Shown here: one piece after another, positions 52,670 to 60,176 of the stretch
Layout: each line of letters opens with the position of its first letter
How positions within the stretch are numbered: the first letter of the stretch is position 1
Source: Methanolobus sp.
GTDB taxonomy: Archaea; Halobacteriota; Methanosarcinia; Methanosarcinales; Methanosarcinaceae
NCBI RefSeq assembly: GCF_016278365.1
Contig: NZ_JADQBZ010000003.1
Location: 213,185-277,184, forward strand
Length of the DNA stretch: 64,000 nt
Direction: 5' to 3'
Position numbers and translations under genes: made by a program
The notes under the pieces: model-generated
What the model saw: only the letters and a program-made list of their open reading frames with translations
What the model was told of the DNA's origin: nothing
Database searches by the model: none

Positions 52670-54952
52670 TCAGTGAACTAAGAGTTTCCTTTTAGCAGAC
52701 GGCTCTGAAACACATCCTATGTCGTCTTCACTGATCGGTAATGAGGAGTCAGTATAAGGGTCATGTTTCCTGAACTTAACCCAGAATACACTACCTAACC
52801 CTGCAGGGTTATCTTCCACACCGACTTCCCCGCCCATGATCTCTGCTATCCTTTTAACAATTGCAAGCCCAAGGCCGGTGCCTTTAACACCTTTCTTATG
52901 TACCCGCTTGAAACGCTCGAAAACATGGGATTTGAGCTCATCAGGTACACCTTCCCCCTGATCAGTAACCTCTACTCTCCACTGGTAATTGGAATCAACC
53001 ACATCTATGATAATACAAGTGTTCTCCGAGCTGTATTTTATAGCATTTGAAATGAAATTGGCAAATATTTCCTCAACTATCGGATTAACAAGTGAATGAT
53101 AAGCCCCTGCAGCCCTCATTTCTAGAGTCATCTGTTTCTCAAACACCTTTTGGTCAAACTGCTCAGCAGCGTTCCTCAGGATGGCCCCGATGTCCATAAT
53201 TTCAAGCTGGATGTTCTCTGCAGACTCCAGTTTTGCGAATGTAGCTGCTGTCTCTATCATCTCTATAAGCTTATCGTTGTTGCGTTTTATCCCATTCACA
53301 AGTACTTTCTGTTTATCACTTGATTCGGTTTCAAACAGAAGATCAGAATATCCTTTAATGTTGCCTGCAGGATTAAGCAGGTCATGCCTCATGATGTCCG
53401 TAAACAGGTCCTTGAGTTCATTGGATCTTCGAAGTTCCTCTTCGAACTGCTTCCTTTCACTGATATCCATGGTTGTGCCTGCAAGCCTTACCGGTTCGCC
53501 TGAACCATTGCGATCAACCAGTTTCCCGCGGGCAAGTATCCACCTCCATGATGAATTATTCTTGTCCTTCATTCTAAATTCTGATTCAAAAGAGGAGATT
53601 TCGTTCCAGAGGTGAAGTCCGATGTTCTCCATGAAAAGAGGCAGATCTTCAGGATGCATTATTTCCATCCAGGAGTCAAAGTTTGGCTTTATGTCTGCCG
53701 GCGCATAGCCCGCTATCTCCGCCCACCTCTCATTATAAATAAGCTCATTAGTTTTGATATTCCAGTCCCACATGCCAAGGTCTGCACCCCTGAGGGCAAG
53801 TTCCACTCTCTCCTGCGTTCTGCGGAGTATTTCCTCAACTTCTTTGCGCTTCGTGATATCGCGTACTATTGCCAGTGCGTAGTTGTTATTTTCATGAGTC
53901 GTGAAAGTGACATTCATTTCTACGGGAGCAAGCGTATTGTTTTTTCGGATTATGGTCCTGTCAATATCAAGGAAGCGATTACCGCATATGTCCCGTATGT
54001 CCTGTTCCCAGAAGCGGCCGCAGAATATGCGTTCAAGCTCCTCCCCCGTCATACCAAGGAACTCATCCCTGGAATATCCTAACTCATTACAGGCCGTTTC
54101 ATTGACATCGATGACGGCCCCAAGGCAGGGATCTATCATAAATATGAAGTCGTTAGACTGATTGATGAGGTTTTTGAAAAGACTGAGATTCTCAACAAAC
54201 AATTTATGCTGCAGAACCATTCCCGTGAGCTCCGAAAGAATCTTCAACGCAGGCAGTTGTTTCTTGTAGCTCGTGTCATTGAAAGAAGGATTCTCTATAG
54301 ATATGAACCCGACAACATTCCCGTCTATTTCAGTCGGCACTATTACCATGGAGCTTACACTTCTCACACGCATGATTTCCTTTTCCCTTGTTGCAGCTTT
54401 AGGCAATGATGTGCTCTCCAATAGTATTGGAGACGCGCTGTTCCGTATCTGTTCCATCATCCAGGGAAAGTTTGACTCGCGGAGATTCTCGAACACCGCT
54501 TTTCTTTCCGGCAAGTGTGAAGCAGCCCATTTATGGCTGATGTGCAATGAACTCCGGTCTTTGCCGAGCATGACCAGGTAGTTGTACTCGGAACTGCAGA
54601 ACATGCCCGCCCTCTGCAGCGTCTCATCAATGGTCATATCTACATCCTTTGGAGCGATGAACAAGGATATCAGAGAGGTGAGTGAACTTTCGATGTCTGA
54701 GTTCTGTTCCATCAGTTCCTCAACTCTTTTTTTCTCTTCATTCAAGTCATTTATTTTAGTCTCCAGTTCCCCGTTCATTTTATCGATGCGCGTACTTGCA
54801 TAGATAATGGCTGCAAATGTTGTAATAATAAGTGCGGAGCTGAAAATTATGACTTTATTTTCCCCGGACACTATAAATGGTGACAGCATGAGCATTCCCA
54901 GAACGCATACGATCAAAAGGAACACACTATTCACAAGATTTGGTATTTTCAT
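52670..54952 (-). CDS. Membrane sensor histidine kinase with GAF and PAS domains
   Basis: A 760-residue kinase. Two N-terminal membrane helices (about residues 8-27 and 33-51, VFLLIVCVLGMLML and VIIFSSALIITTFAAII) are followed by a coiled coil. A GAF-like domain (about 95-250) and PAS domains at about 265-385 (ending RDITKRKEVEEIL) and 390-510 (ending TMDISERKQFEEEL) come next. The kinase core has the H-box DIMRHDLLNPAGNIKGY and ATPase motifs NFISNAIKYSS, DQGEGVP and GLGLAIVKRIAEIMGG. A cytoplasmic signal, perhaps redox or a small ligand, is likely because almost no extracytoplasmic loop is present. No response regulator lies next to it. AT-rich divergent promoters are in 54953-55122. Confidence 0.93.
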   Translation of the reverse strand: MKIPNLVNSVFLLIVCVLGMLMLSPFIVSGENKVIIFSSALIITTFAAIIYASTRIDKMNGELETKINDLNEEKKRVEELMEQNSDIESSLTSLISLFIAPKDVDMTIDETLQRAGMFCSSEYNYLVMLGKDRSSLHISHKWAASHLPERKAVFENLRESNFPWMMEQIRNSASPILLESTSLPKAATREKEIMRVRSVSSMVIVPTEIDGNVVGFISIENPSFNDTSYKKQLPALKILSELTGMVLQHKLFVENLSLFKNLINQSNDFIFMIDPCLGAVIDVNETACNELGYSRDEFLGMTGEELERIFCGRFWEQDIRDICGNRFLDIDRTIIRKNNTLAPVEMNVTFTTHENNNYALAIVRDITKRKEVEEILRRTQERVELALRGADLGMWDWNIKTNELIYNERWAEIAGYAPADIKPNFDSWMEIMHPEDLPLFMENIGLHLWNEISSFESEFRMKDKNNSSWRWILARGKLVDRNGSGEPVRLAGTTMDISERKQFEEELRRSNELKDLFTDIMRHDLLNPAGNIKGYSDLLFETESSDKQKVLVNGIKRNNDKLIEMIETAATFAKLESAENIQLEIMDIGAILRNAAEQFDQKVFEKQMTLEMRAAGAYHSLVNPIVEEIFANFISNAIKYSSENTCIIIDVVDSNYQWRVEVTDQGEGVPDELKSHVFERFKRVHKKGVKGTGLGLAIVKRIAEIMGGEVGVEDNPAGLGSVFWVKFRKHDPYTDSSLPISEDDIGCVSEPSAKRKLLVH

Positions 54953-55122
54953 GCCTTGTTGCCCCGCAGGATATGCTGAAGAAAATTGTAGAATATTGTA
55001 TTCTCTTTTATTATATTTATCTATTATTAATAGTTACTTCATAAACTCCAGGCGGTCGAAAGGTTTAAGGGTTAATTTTAACTATTTAGCAAATTCAAAC
55101 TACCTATATAGAGCAAAAAGAG

Positions 55123-56250
55123 ATGATATTCATAGTAAGGACTGTCCAGAAAACCAACCCTCTAGCAAACAGGGACATCGTATCGCAACCCGTGGAAAGC
55201 ACAGCGGAGTATCTGGTACTTGAGCCTGCAGGCTATCCGATGACCAGCATCCTGGAAGAATATCCGGAGATAGAGGACCCGGGACTCTTTGAACATTATG
55301 CCAGAGAGCAGTGGAAAGGCGTTACCGCTATCAAGGACGATTATCTTTTTGACAGACGTATGTACCCTGATTACGCATATAAGGTGAAGGAAGTCGAACC
55401 CCCTGAGTCAGTCATTGGTCCCAATACCAACATTATCGTGCGCGATATGATGGACAGTGTTATCCCCAAGATCGAGTTCAGAAGCAAAGTTAGCTTTGAT
55501 GATGTCATCGGGCAGCTTAGCGCGCGCCAGAAGTGCAGGCTTATCGAACGCTTTCTTGAGGAGCCGGAGAAGTTTGGTAGGTGGGCGCCCCGAAACATCC
55601 TTTTCTATGGCCCTTCAGGAACCGGCAAGACAATGTTTGCCAAGGCTATTGCAAACAAAGCACAGGTCCCCATATTACCTGTGAAGGCAACTGAGCTTAT
55701 AGGAGAGTTTGTCGGCGAGGGGGCCCGTCAGATACACCAACTCTACGAGCGGGCGCAGGAAATGGCACCATGTATCCTCTTCATTGATGAACTGGATGCC
55801 ATTGCCCTTGACCGCAGATATCAGGAACTACGTGGCGACGTGGCAGAGATAGTCAATGCCCTGCTGACTGAGATGGACGGGATCGTAGAGCGCCCCGGAA
55901 TCTGCACCATAGGTGCCACGAACAGGACAGATACACTTGACCCTGCGGTGCGCAGCAGATTCGAGGAAGAGATAGAATTTGTACTACCTGATGAGCAGGA
56001 ACGTTATCAGATCCTTGAATCCAATGTAGGTACCTTCCCGCTTGAAATTGCCGACATCGACATGAAATCCCTTGCCAAAATGACAGAAGGTCTTTCAGGG
56101 CGTGATCTTGTTGAAAAAGTTCTCAAGACTGCTTTGCACAGGGCTATCATCGATGACCGGGACACTGTTACCCAGGAAGATCTCGAGATTTCCGTGAAGA
56201 AACTCAAAAAAGTCAATGAGACCCTGAACCCTGAAAAGATGTACATTTAG
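55123..56250 (+). CDS. AAA+ ATPase (Cdc48/proteasomal-ATPase-like, single AAA domain)
   Basis: A 375-residue AAA ATPase. The first 120 residues are not assigned to a domain (YLVLEPAGYPMTSILEEYP and a positively charged stretch). The AAA module begins with SFDDVIGQLSARQKCRLI. It has Walker A FYGPSGTGKTMFAKA, the pore-loop-like ATELIGEFVGEGARQI, Walker B CILFIDELDAIA, the second region of homology GATNRTDTLDPAVRSRFEEEI, and SGRDLVEKVLKTALHRAI. The start at 55123 (MIFIVRT) follows AAAGAG. A downstream GTG at 55192 is possible. The role may be protein unfolding or remodelling. An 88-residue unknown follows 38 nt later, perhaps in the same operon. Confidence 0.88.
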   Translation: MIFIVRTVQKTNPLANRDIVSQPVESTAEYLVLEPAGYPMTSILEEYPEIEDPGLFEHYAREQWKGVTAIKDDYLFDRRMYPDYAYKVKEVEPPESVIGPNTNIIVRDMMDSVIPKIEFRSKVSFDDVIGQLSARQKCRLIERFLEEPEKFGRWAPRNILFYGPSGTGKTMFAKAIANKAQVPILPVKATELIGEFVGEGARQIHQLYERAQEMAPCILFIDELDAIALDRRYQELRGDVAEIVNALLTEMDGIVERPGICTIGATNRTDTLDPAVRSRFEEEIEFVLPDEQERYQILESNVGTFPLEIADIDMKSLAKMTEGLSGRDLVEKVLKTALHRAIIDDRDTVTQEDLEISVKKLKKVNETLNPEKMYI

Positions 56251-56288
56251 GGTCACCTTTTTAAATTTAGCTTCTATATCGTGTTTCC

Positions 56289-56555
56289 ATGACAGAGGTA
56301 AATGAGTCTGACAGGTTTGAGTGCGTTATCGTAAATGTCTTTGACAAAGGTATGTGGAAAGGCATAGTCGTAGAGGAAGTAAGATCCGGAGGACGTGTCT
56401 ATTTCGGCAGGACGAAATCCGAGGGTTTTGACCTCCAGCCCGGAGACAGCTTATTTGTCGGCATCAAACCCCTGGCATATCCGGTTGAAGATCGCACCAT
56501 GGAGATCATTCTTTATGATGCTGATGATAATAGGCTGGATTGGACTTATCTCTGA
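56289..56555 (+). CDS. Small unknown protein following the AAA ATPase
   Basis: An 88-residue protein with a beta-rich pattern: ECVIVNVFDKGMWKGIVVEEV, GRVYFGRTKSEGFDLQPGDSLFVGI, then RTMEIILYDADDNRL. The G-D-x-L-F-V turn resembles a small OB- or SH3-like barrel, but no family is recognised. It ends before a T-rich run (about 56556-56590) that probably terminates the transcript. A partnership with the ATPase upstream is only suggested by proximity. Confidence 0.7.
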   Translation: MTEVNESDRFECVIVNVFDKGMWKGIVVEEVRSGGRVYFGRTKSEGFDLQPGDSLFVGIKPLAYPVEDRTMEIILYDADDNRLDWTYL

Positions 56556-56608
56556 TTTACCTCCCTTTTCGTTTTCCTTTTTCTTTTATTGAATATGATC
56601 CTTGCAGA

Positions 56609-57535
56609 TTATTTCCTCGCATATTCCCGGAGTAGTATCTCGGTTTCCATTAGGTCCTCTGCTATTGTAACATTCTCAAAGACCTTCTTTGCTTCTTTAA
56701 GCAAAGGTTCCGCATCATCGGAGTATCTGGAACTGATATGTGTCAATATGAGCATGGATACGTTTGCTTCTTTCGCGAGTAGTGCCGCTTCTTCAGCGGT
56801 GGAATGCATGGACTCCTTTGCCCATTCCTGCTGGTCATTTGCAAGGGTGGAGTCATGAATAAGCAAATCTGCATCACGGCTTGCTTCCAGTATTTCCGGA
56901 CATGGCCTTGTATCCCCGCTGTATACTATCTTCCTGCCCGGGCGTGGCTCTCCTACAACCTCTACTGATGTGATGGTTCTGCCATTTACTTCAACCGGCT
57001 CCCCCCTGTGAAGTTTTGAGAATAGAGGTCCGGGAGGGACTCCAAGCTCAATGGCTTTATCTCGATCGAACCTGCCTATGCGCTCGTCCTCTATGAGTGC
57101 ATACCCGACACTAGGAACACTGTGCTGCGTCTTTATGGCATGGATGGAGTAGCCATCTCTTTTGATAATGTCCCCTGGCTCCAGGTCAACTGCATCTATC
57201 TCAAAGCGGAGTTTGTAATACCCCAGAGCACTGAGTATCCTTGCAAACTCATGCACATGGTGAGGTCCGTATATCTTGAGGGGCTCTGTTCTTCCGTGAA
57301 AGGACATTGTCTGTATCAGTCCCGGTATCCCCAGTATATGGTCTGCGTGGAAATGAGTAATAAAAATAGAACTCAGTGCTTTCATGCCGGTCTTTGCGCG
57401 CATCATCTGCTGCTGCGCTCCTTCTCCGCAGTCAAACAGCATGAGCTCACCCTCACGATTGATCATTATGGCTGATGGATTACGTTCGGGAGTGGGAAGG
57501 GAACCACCGGTGCCAAGAAAAGTTACACGAAGCAT
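56609..57535 (-). CDS. rnz: Ribonuclease Z (tRNase Z)
   Basis: A 308-residue metallo-beta-lactamase-fold nuclease that removes tRNA 3' trailers. VTFLGTGGSLPTPERNPSAI opens it. The metal motif is FITHFHADHILGIPGLIQT. Further landmarks are YALIEDERIGRFDRDKA (flexible-arm region), YSGDTRPCPEILEASRDADLLIHDSTL and HSTAEEAALLAKE, and LTHISSRY holds the late His. It is convergent with the 88-residue gene. Archaeal tRNAs here encode CCA in at least one gene (tRNA-His), for which RNase Z processing may be limited. Confidence 0.94.
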   Translation of the reverse strand: MLRVTFLGTGGSLPTPERNPSAIMINREGELMLFDCGEGAQQQMMRAKTGMKALSSIFITHFHADHILGIPGLIQTMSFHGRTEPLKIYGPHHVHEFARILSALGYYKLRFEIDAVDLEPGDIIKRDGYSIHAIKTQHSVPSVGYALIEDERIGRFDRDKAIELGVPPGPLFSKLHRGEPVEVNGRTITSVEVVGEPRPGRKIVYSGDTRPCPEILEASRDADLLIHDSTLANDQQEWAKESMHSTAEEAALLAKEANVSMLILTHISSRYSDDAEPLLKEAKKVFENVTIAEDLMETEILLREYARK

Positions 57536-57760
57536 GTAGCTTTATTAAGTGCTATAGTTATTTATGAATTGCTTCTTAGAATCATCAAACTGAAAAAAGA
57601 ATACATGCTTTTGCCATTTCATTTAGTGTTATTCTTTGAGGATATTCCTTGCCATTCGAAAAGTTCATATAGAATCTTATTATTAATGATACGTCCATAA
57701 GTCATATTTTGGCTATTGAATCACAATCAATTTCTCATATAATTATCCAGAGGATATATC
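57536..57760. promoter_or_regulatory. Spacer with rnz and S8e promoters
   Basis: A 225-nt AT-rich divergent region. CATATAATTATCC (about 57738-57750) with GAGGATA just before the ATG serves the S8e gene. The left side carries the rnz promoter. No small gene or RNA was found. Confidence 0.4.
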
Positions 57761-58135
57761 ATGAAATGGCAAGGCAGATCCAGAAGAAGCTATACCGGTG
57801 CCAAGATTAAGGCATTCCGCAGCAAGAGAAAGCACGAATTAGGTCGCGAATCCGCAGATACTCGCATAGCTGTGACCAAAAGGAAGAACGTTTCAACTAC
57901 CGGCGGTAACAGAAAGGTAAGACTCATGCAGTGTGATGTCGTGAATGTCACCGATGCACAGGGTAAGACCCAGAAGACAACCATGAGCAAAGTAGTCGGA
58001 AACACCGCAAATGAGCACTACGTCAGGCGTAACATACTCACAAGAGGCTCTGTCGTCAAGACTGCTCTAGGTAATGCAAAGGTTACAAGCCGCCCCGGAC
58101 AGGACGGAGTTGTCAACGCAGTACTGATAGAATAA
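57761..58135 (+). CDS. rps8e: 30S ribosomal protein S8e
   Basis: A 124-residue S8e, archaeal/eukaryotic. It has the basic N-terminus [73 protein letters not shown] follows, and the end is [15 protein letters not shown]. Length is usual for archaea. Confidence 0.96.
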   Translation: MKWQGRSRRSYTGAKIKAFRSKRKHELGRESADTRIAVTKRKNVSTTGGNRKVRLMQCDVVNVTDAQGKTQKTTMSKVVGNTANEHYVRRNILTRGSVVKTALGNAKVTSRPGQDGVVNAVLIE

Positions 58136-58181
58136 ACCAAAACCTTTATTTTTTTATTTCTGTTGCGATGAGGTTTTCCAG

Positions 58182-58673
58182 ATGGATGAAAATACACGTC
58201 ATATACTAGAATGTCTTGAAGATGATGCGAGAATGACATCTGAGCAGATAGCAGCTCTTACTGGCCTTTCTGCTGAAGAAGTAAGCAACAGAATAAAAGA
58301 GATGGAAAATAACGGCATCATCCGCAAGTATAAGACAGTAGTTGACTGGGATCTTGCAGGTGATGAGAATGTATATGCTATCATCGAGCTCAAGGTAAGC
58401 CTGGAGCGCAGGCTTGGTTACCAGGCGCTTGTGGAGCGTCTATACAAGTTCCCGGAAGTGCGCTCTGTAAGGCTGCTTTCAGGGCAGTATGACCTGTCCC
58501 TTACTGTAGGGGGGCATTCTATGAAAGAAGTCGCTTTCTTTGTAGCTGAGAAAATTTCCACTCTTGATCAAGTGCAGCACACTACTACTCATTTTGTGCT
58601 CAAGACCTATAAAGAGGATGGAATAATCCTCTATGAAGAGGACCGTGTTGCACGTTTACCCGTGACACCATAG
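58182..58673 (+). CDS. Lrp/AsnC-family transcriptional regulator
   Basis: A 163-residue regulator. The HTH at the N-terminus is ILECLEDDARMTSEQIAALTGLSAEEVSNRIKEMENNGII, then a KYKTVVDWDLAG linker. The RAM ligand domain has VYAIIELKVSLERRLGYQALVERLYKFPEVRSVRLLSGQYDLSLTV in pieces characteristic of the family. It lies 49 nt upstream of the aminotransferase gene, and the pair is usual in methanogens. It may sense an amino acid made or used by that enzyme. Confidence 0.9.
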   Translation: MDENTRHILECLEDDARMTSEQIAALTGLSAEEVSNRIKEMENNGIIRKYKTVVDWDLAGDENVYAIIELKVSLERRLGYQALVERLYKFPEVRSVRLLSGQYDLSLTVGGHSMKEVAFFVAEKISTLDQVQHTTTHFVLKTYKEDGIILYEEDRVARLPVTP

Positions 58674-58722
58674 TTTTATTTTATTACATAAAATATGATA
58701 TATTCTGCAGGAAGTAATCCTA

Positions 58723-59898
58723 ATGAGAAAAGCATGCCTCCCCTCAAAATTTGTTGCGGATGTGATGAAGAAGGTTCCTCCCTCCGGCATACGTCGCTAT
58801 TTTGATCTTGCATCAGAGATAGATGATGTTATATCTCTTGGTGTGGGTGAGCCGGATTTCGTAACTCCGTGGCATATCCGGGAAGCATGCATCCACTCCC
58901 TTGAGTGTGGGGAGACTTCTTATACTTCAAATTATGGTCTCATGGAACTTCGTGAAGAGATATCCAGTTTCTTTTCAGATAAATATGGAACGTCCTATAA
59001 CCCAAATTCGGAGATTCTTGTAACTTCAGGTGTAAGCGAGGCTCTGGACGTAGCTATACGCGCAATCACAAACCCGGGCGACGAAATACTGATCCCTCAG
59101 CCATCCTATGTTGCATATACACCTTCAGTGATGTTTGCAGGAGGTGTACCTGTTCCAGTGGAAACCTGTCTGGAGAACGAGTTCAAGCTGCATGCTGAGG
59201 ACCTTGAAGCTGCTATCACTGATAAGACAAAGGCTTTGATTCTTAATTACCCGAACAATCCCACGGGTGCCACCATGGGTAGAAACGACTTTGAGGCCAT
59301 TGCCGATGTAGTGTCAGAGCACGACATCATGGTGATTTCCGATGAAGTCTATGATTGTCTCACTTACAAGGGGAAGCATACTTGTTTTGCTTCAATTGAT
59401 GGCATGCGCGACAGAACTATTCTCCTAAATGGCTTTTCCAAAGCCTATGCAATGACTGGTTTCAGGATGGCCTATGCTATGGCACCACGTGAAGTGATTT
59501 CTTCCATGATGCTTATACACCAGTACTCCATGTTGTGCGCTCCCATCATGGGCCAGATAGGCGCTATAGAAGCCCTGCGCAACGGCACGCATGAAATGGA
59601 GCGCATGGTGCGTGATTATGACCGCCGCCGCCACCTTATCGTAAACGGCCTAAACAAGATTGGCCTTGAGTGTTTCGAGCCAAGCGGGGCATTCTATGCT
59701 TTCCCGTCCGTGCAGAACACAGGGCTGACTTCTGAAGAGTTCGCTGAAAAACTCCTCTTTGAACAGAAAGTTGTCACAATCCCCGGCAATGTCTTTGGTA
59801 AGGCCGGTGATGGCTTTTTACGCTGCTCCTATGCCACTTCCCGGGAAGAGATAGAGGAAGCTCTGGCAAGGATAGAGGCATTTGTGGATAGGCTGTGA
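58723..59898 (+). CDS. Class I/II pyridoxal-phosphate aminotransferase
   Basis: A 391-residue AspC-like aminotransferase. DDVISLGVGEPDFVTP and TSYTSNYGLMELREEISSF open the fold. ILVTSGVSEALDVAIRAI binds the phosphate, NYPNNPTGATMG has the Asn, SDEVYDCLTY the Asp-x-x-Tyr and NGFSKAYAMTGFRMAY the PLP lysine. GDGFLRCSYA carries the substrate Arg. It likely acts on aspartate or an aromatic 2-oxoacid; I do not assign a substrate. It sits behind an Lrp-type regulator. Confidence 0.92.
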   Translation: MRKACLPSKFVADVMKKVPPSGIRRYFDLASEIDDVISLGVGEPDFVTPWHIREACIHSLECGETSYTSNYGLMELREEISSFFSDKYGTSYNPNSEILVTSGVSEALDVAIRAITNPGDEILIPQPSYVAYTPSVMFAGGVPVPVETCLENEFKLHAEDLEAAITDKTKALILNYPNNPTGATMGRNDFEAIADVVSEHDIMVISDEVYDCLTYKGKHTCFASIDGMRDRTILLNGFSKAYAMTGFRMAYAMAPREVISSMMLIHQYSMLCAPIMGQIGAIEALRNGTHEMERMVRDYDRRRHLIVNGLNKIGLECFEPSGAFYAFPSVQNTGLTSEEFAEKLLFEQKVVTIPGNVFGKAGDGFLRCSYATSREEIEEALARIEAFVDRL

Positions 59899-60176
59899 TT
59901 TTCTATTGGATCAATAGTGTTCAAAAGTGCATTGTCTTATGTAAGTGGCGCACTTTTAAACATACCTGATATTCTATTTGTAATAGTGTCCAGCAGACAT
60001 GTTATGCATACACAAGATGTCTCATACATTATTTGTTGTAAGAGTATATTTTTATAGGAAGCATTCTCTTTTAAAAGAGTTAACTTATGAGTAATTATAG
60101 TGTGCAATTGTTAAAAGGATTAACGCTATACACATTGTATAACTAAATCATGGTGTATTTAACGATTTGAAACAAC
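59899..60176 (+). other. Spacer with aminotransferase terminator and kinase promoter
   Basis: No gene is seen. A hairpin at 59919-59961 lies in its left part, and AT-rich promoter sequence (TATTTAAC, about 60156-60163) at its right end. The latter would start the downstream kinase message a few bases before its first ATG. Confidence 0.4.
59919..59961 (+). terminator. Hairpin after the aminotransferase gene
   Basis: GTTCAAAAGTGC (59919-59930) pairs with GCACTTTTAAAC (59950-59961), an inverted repeat of 12 bp with one mismatch and a 19-nt loop. It begins 20 nt after the stop codon. Confidence 0.5.
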
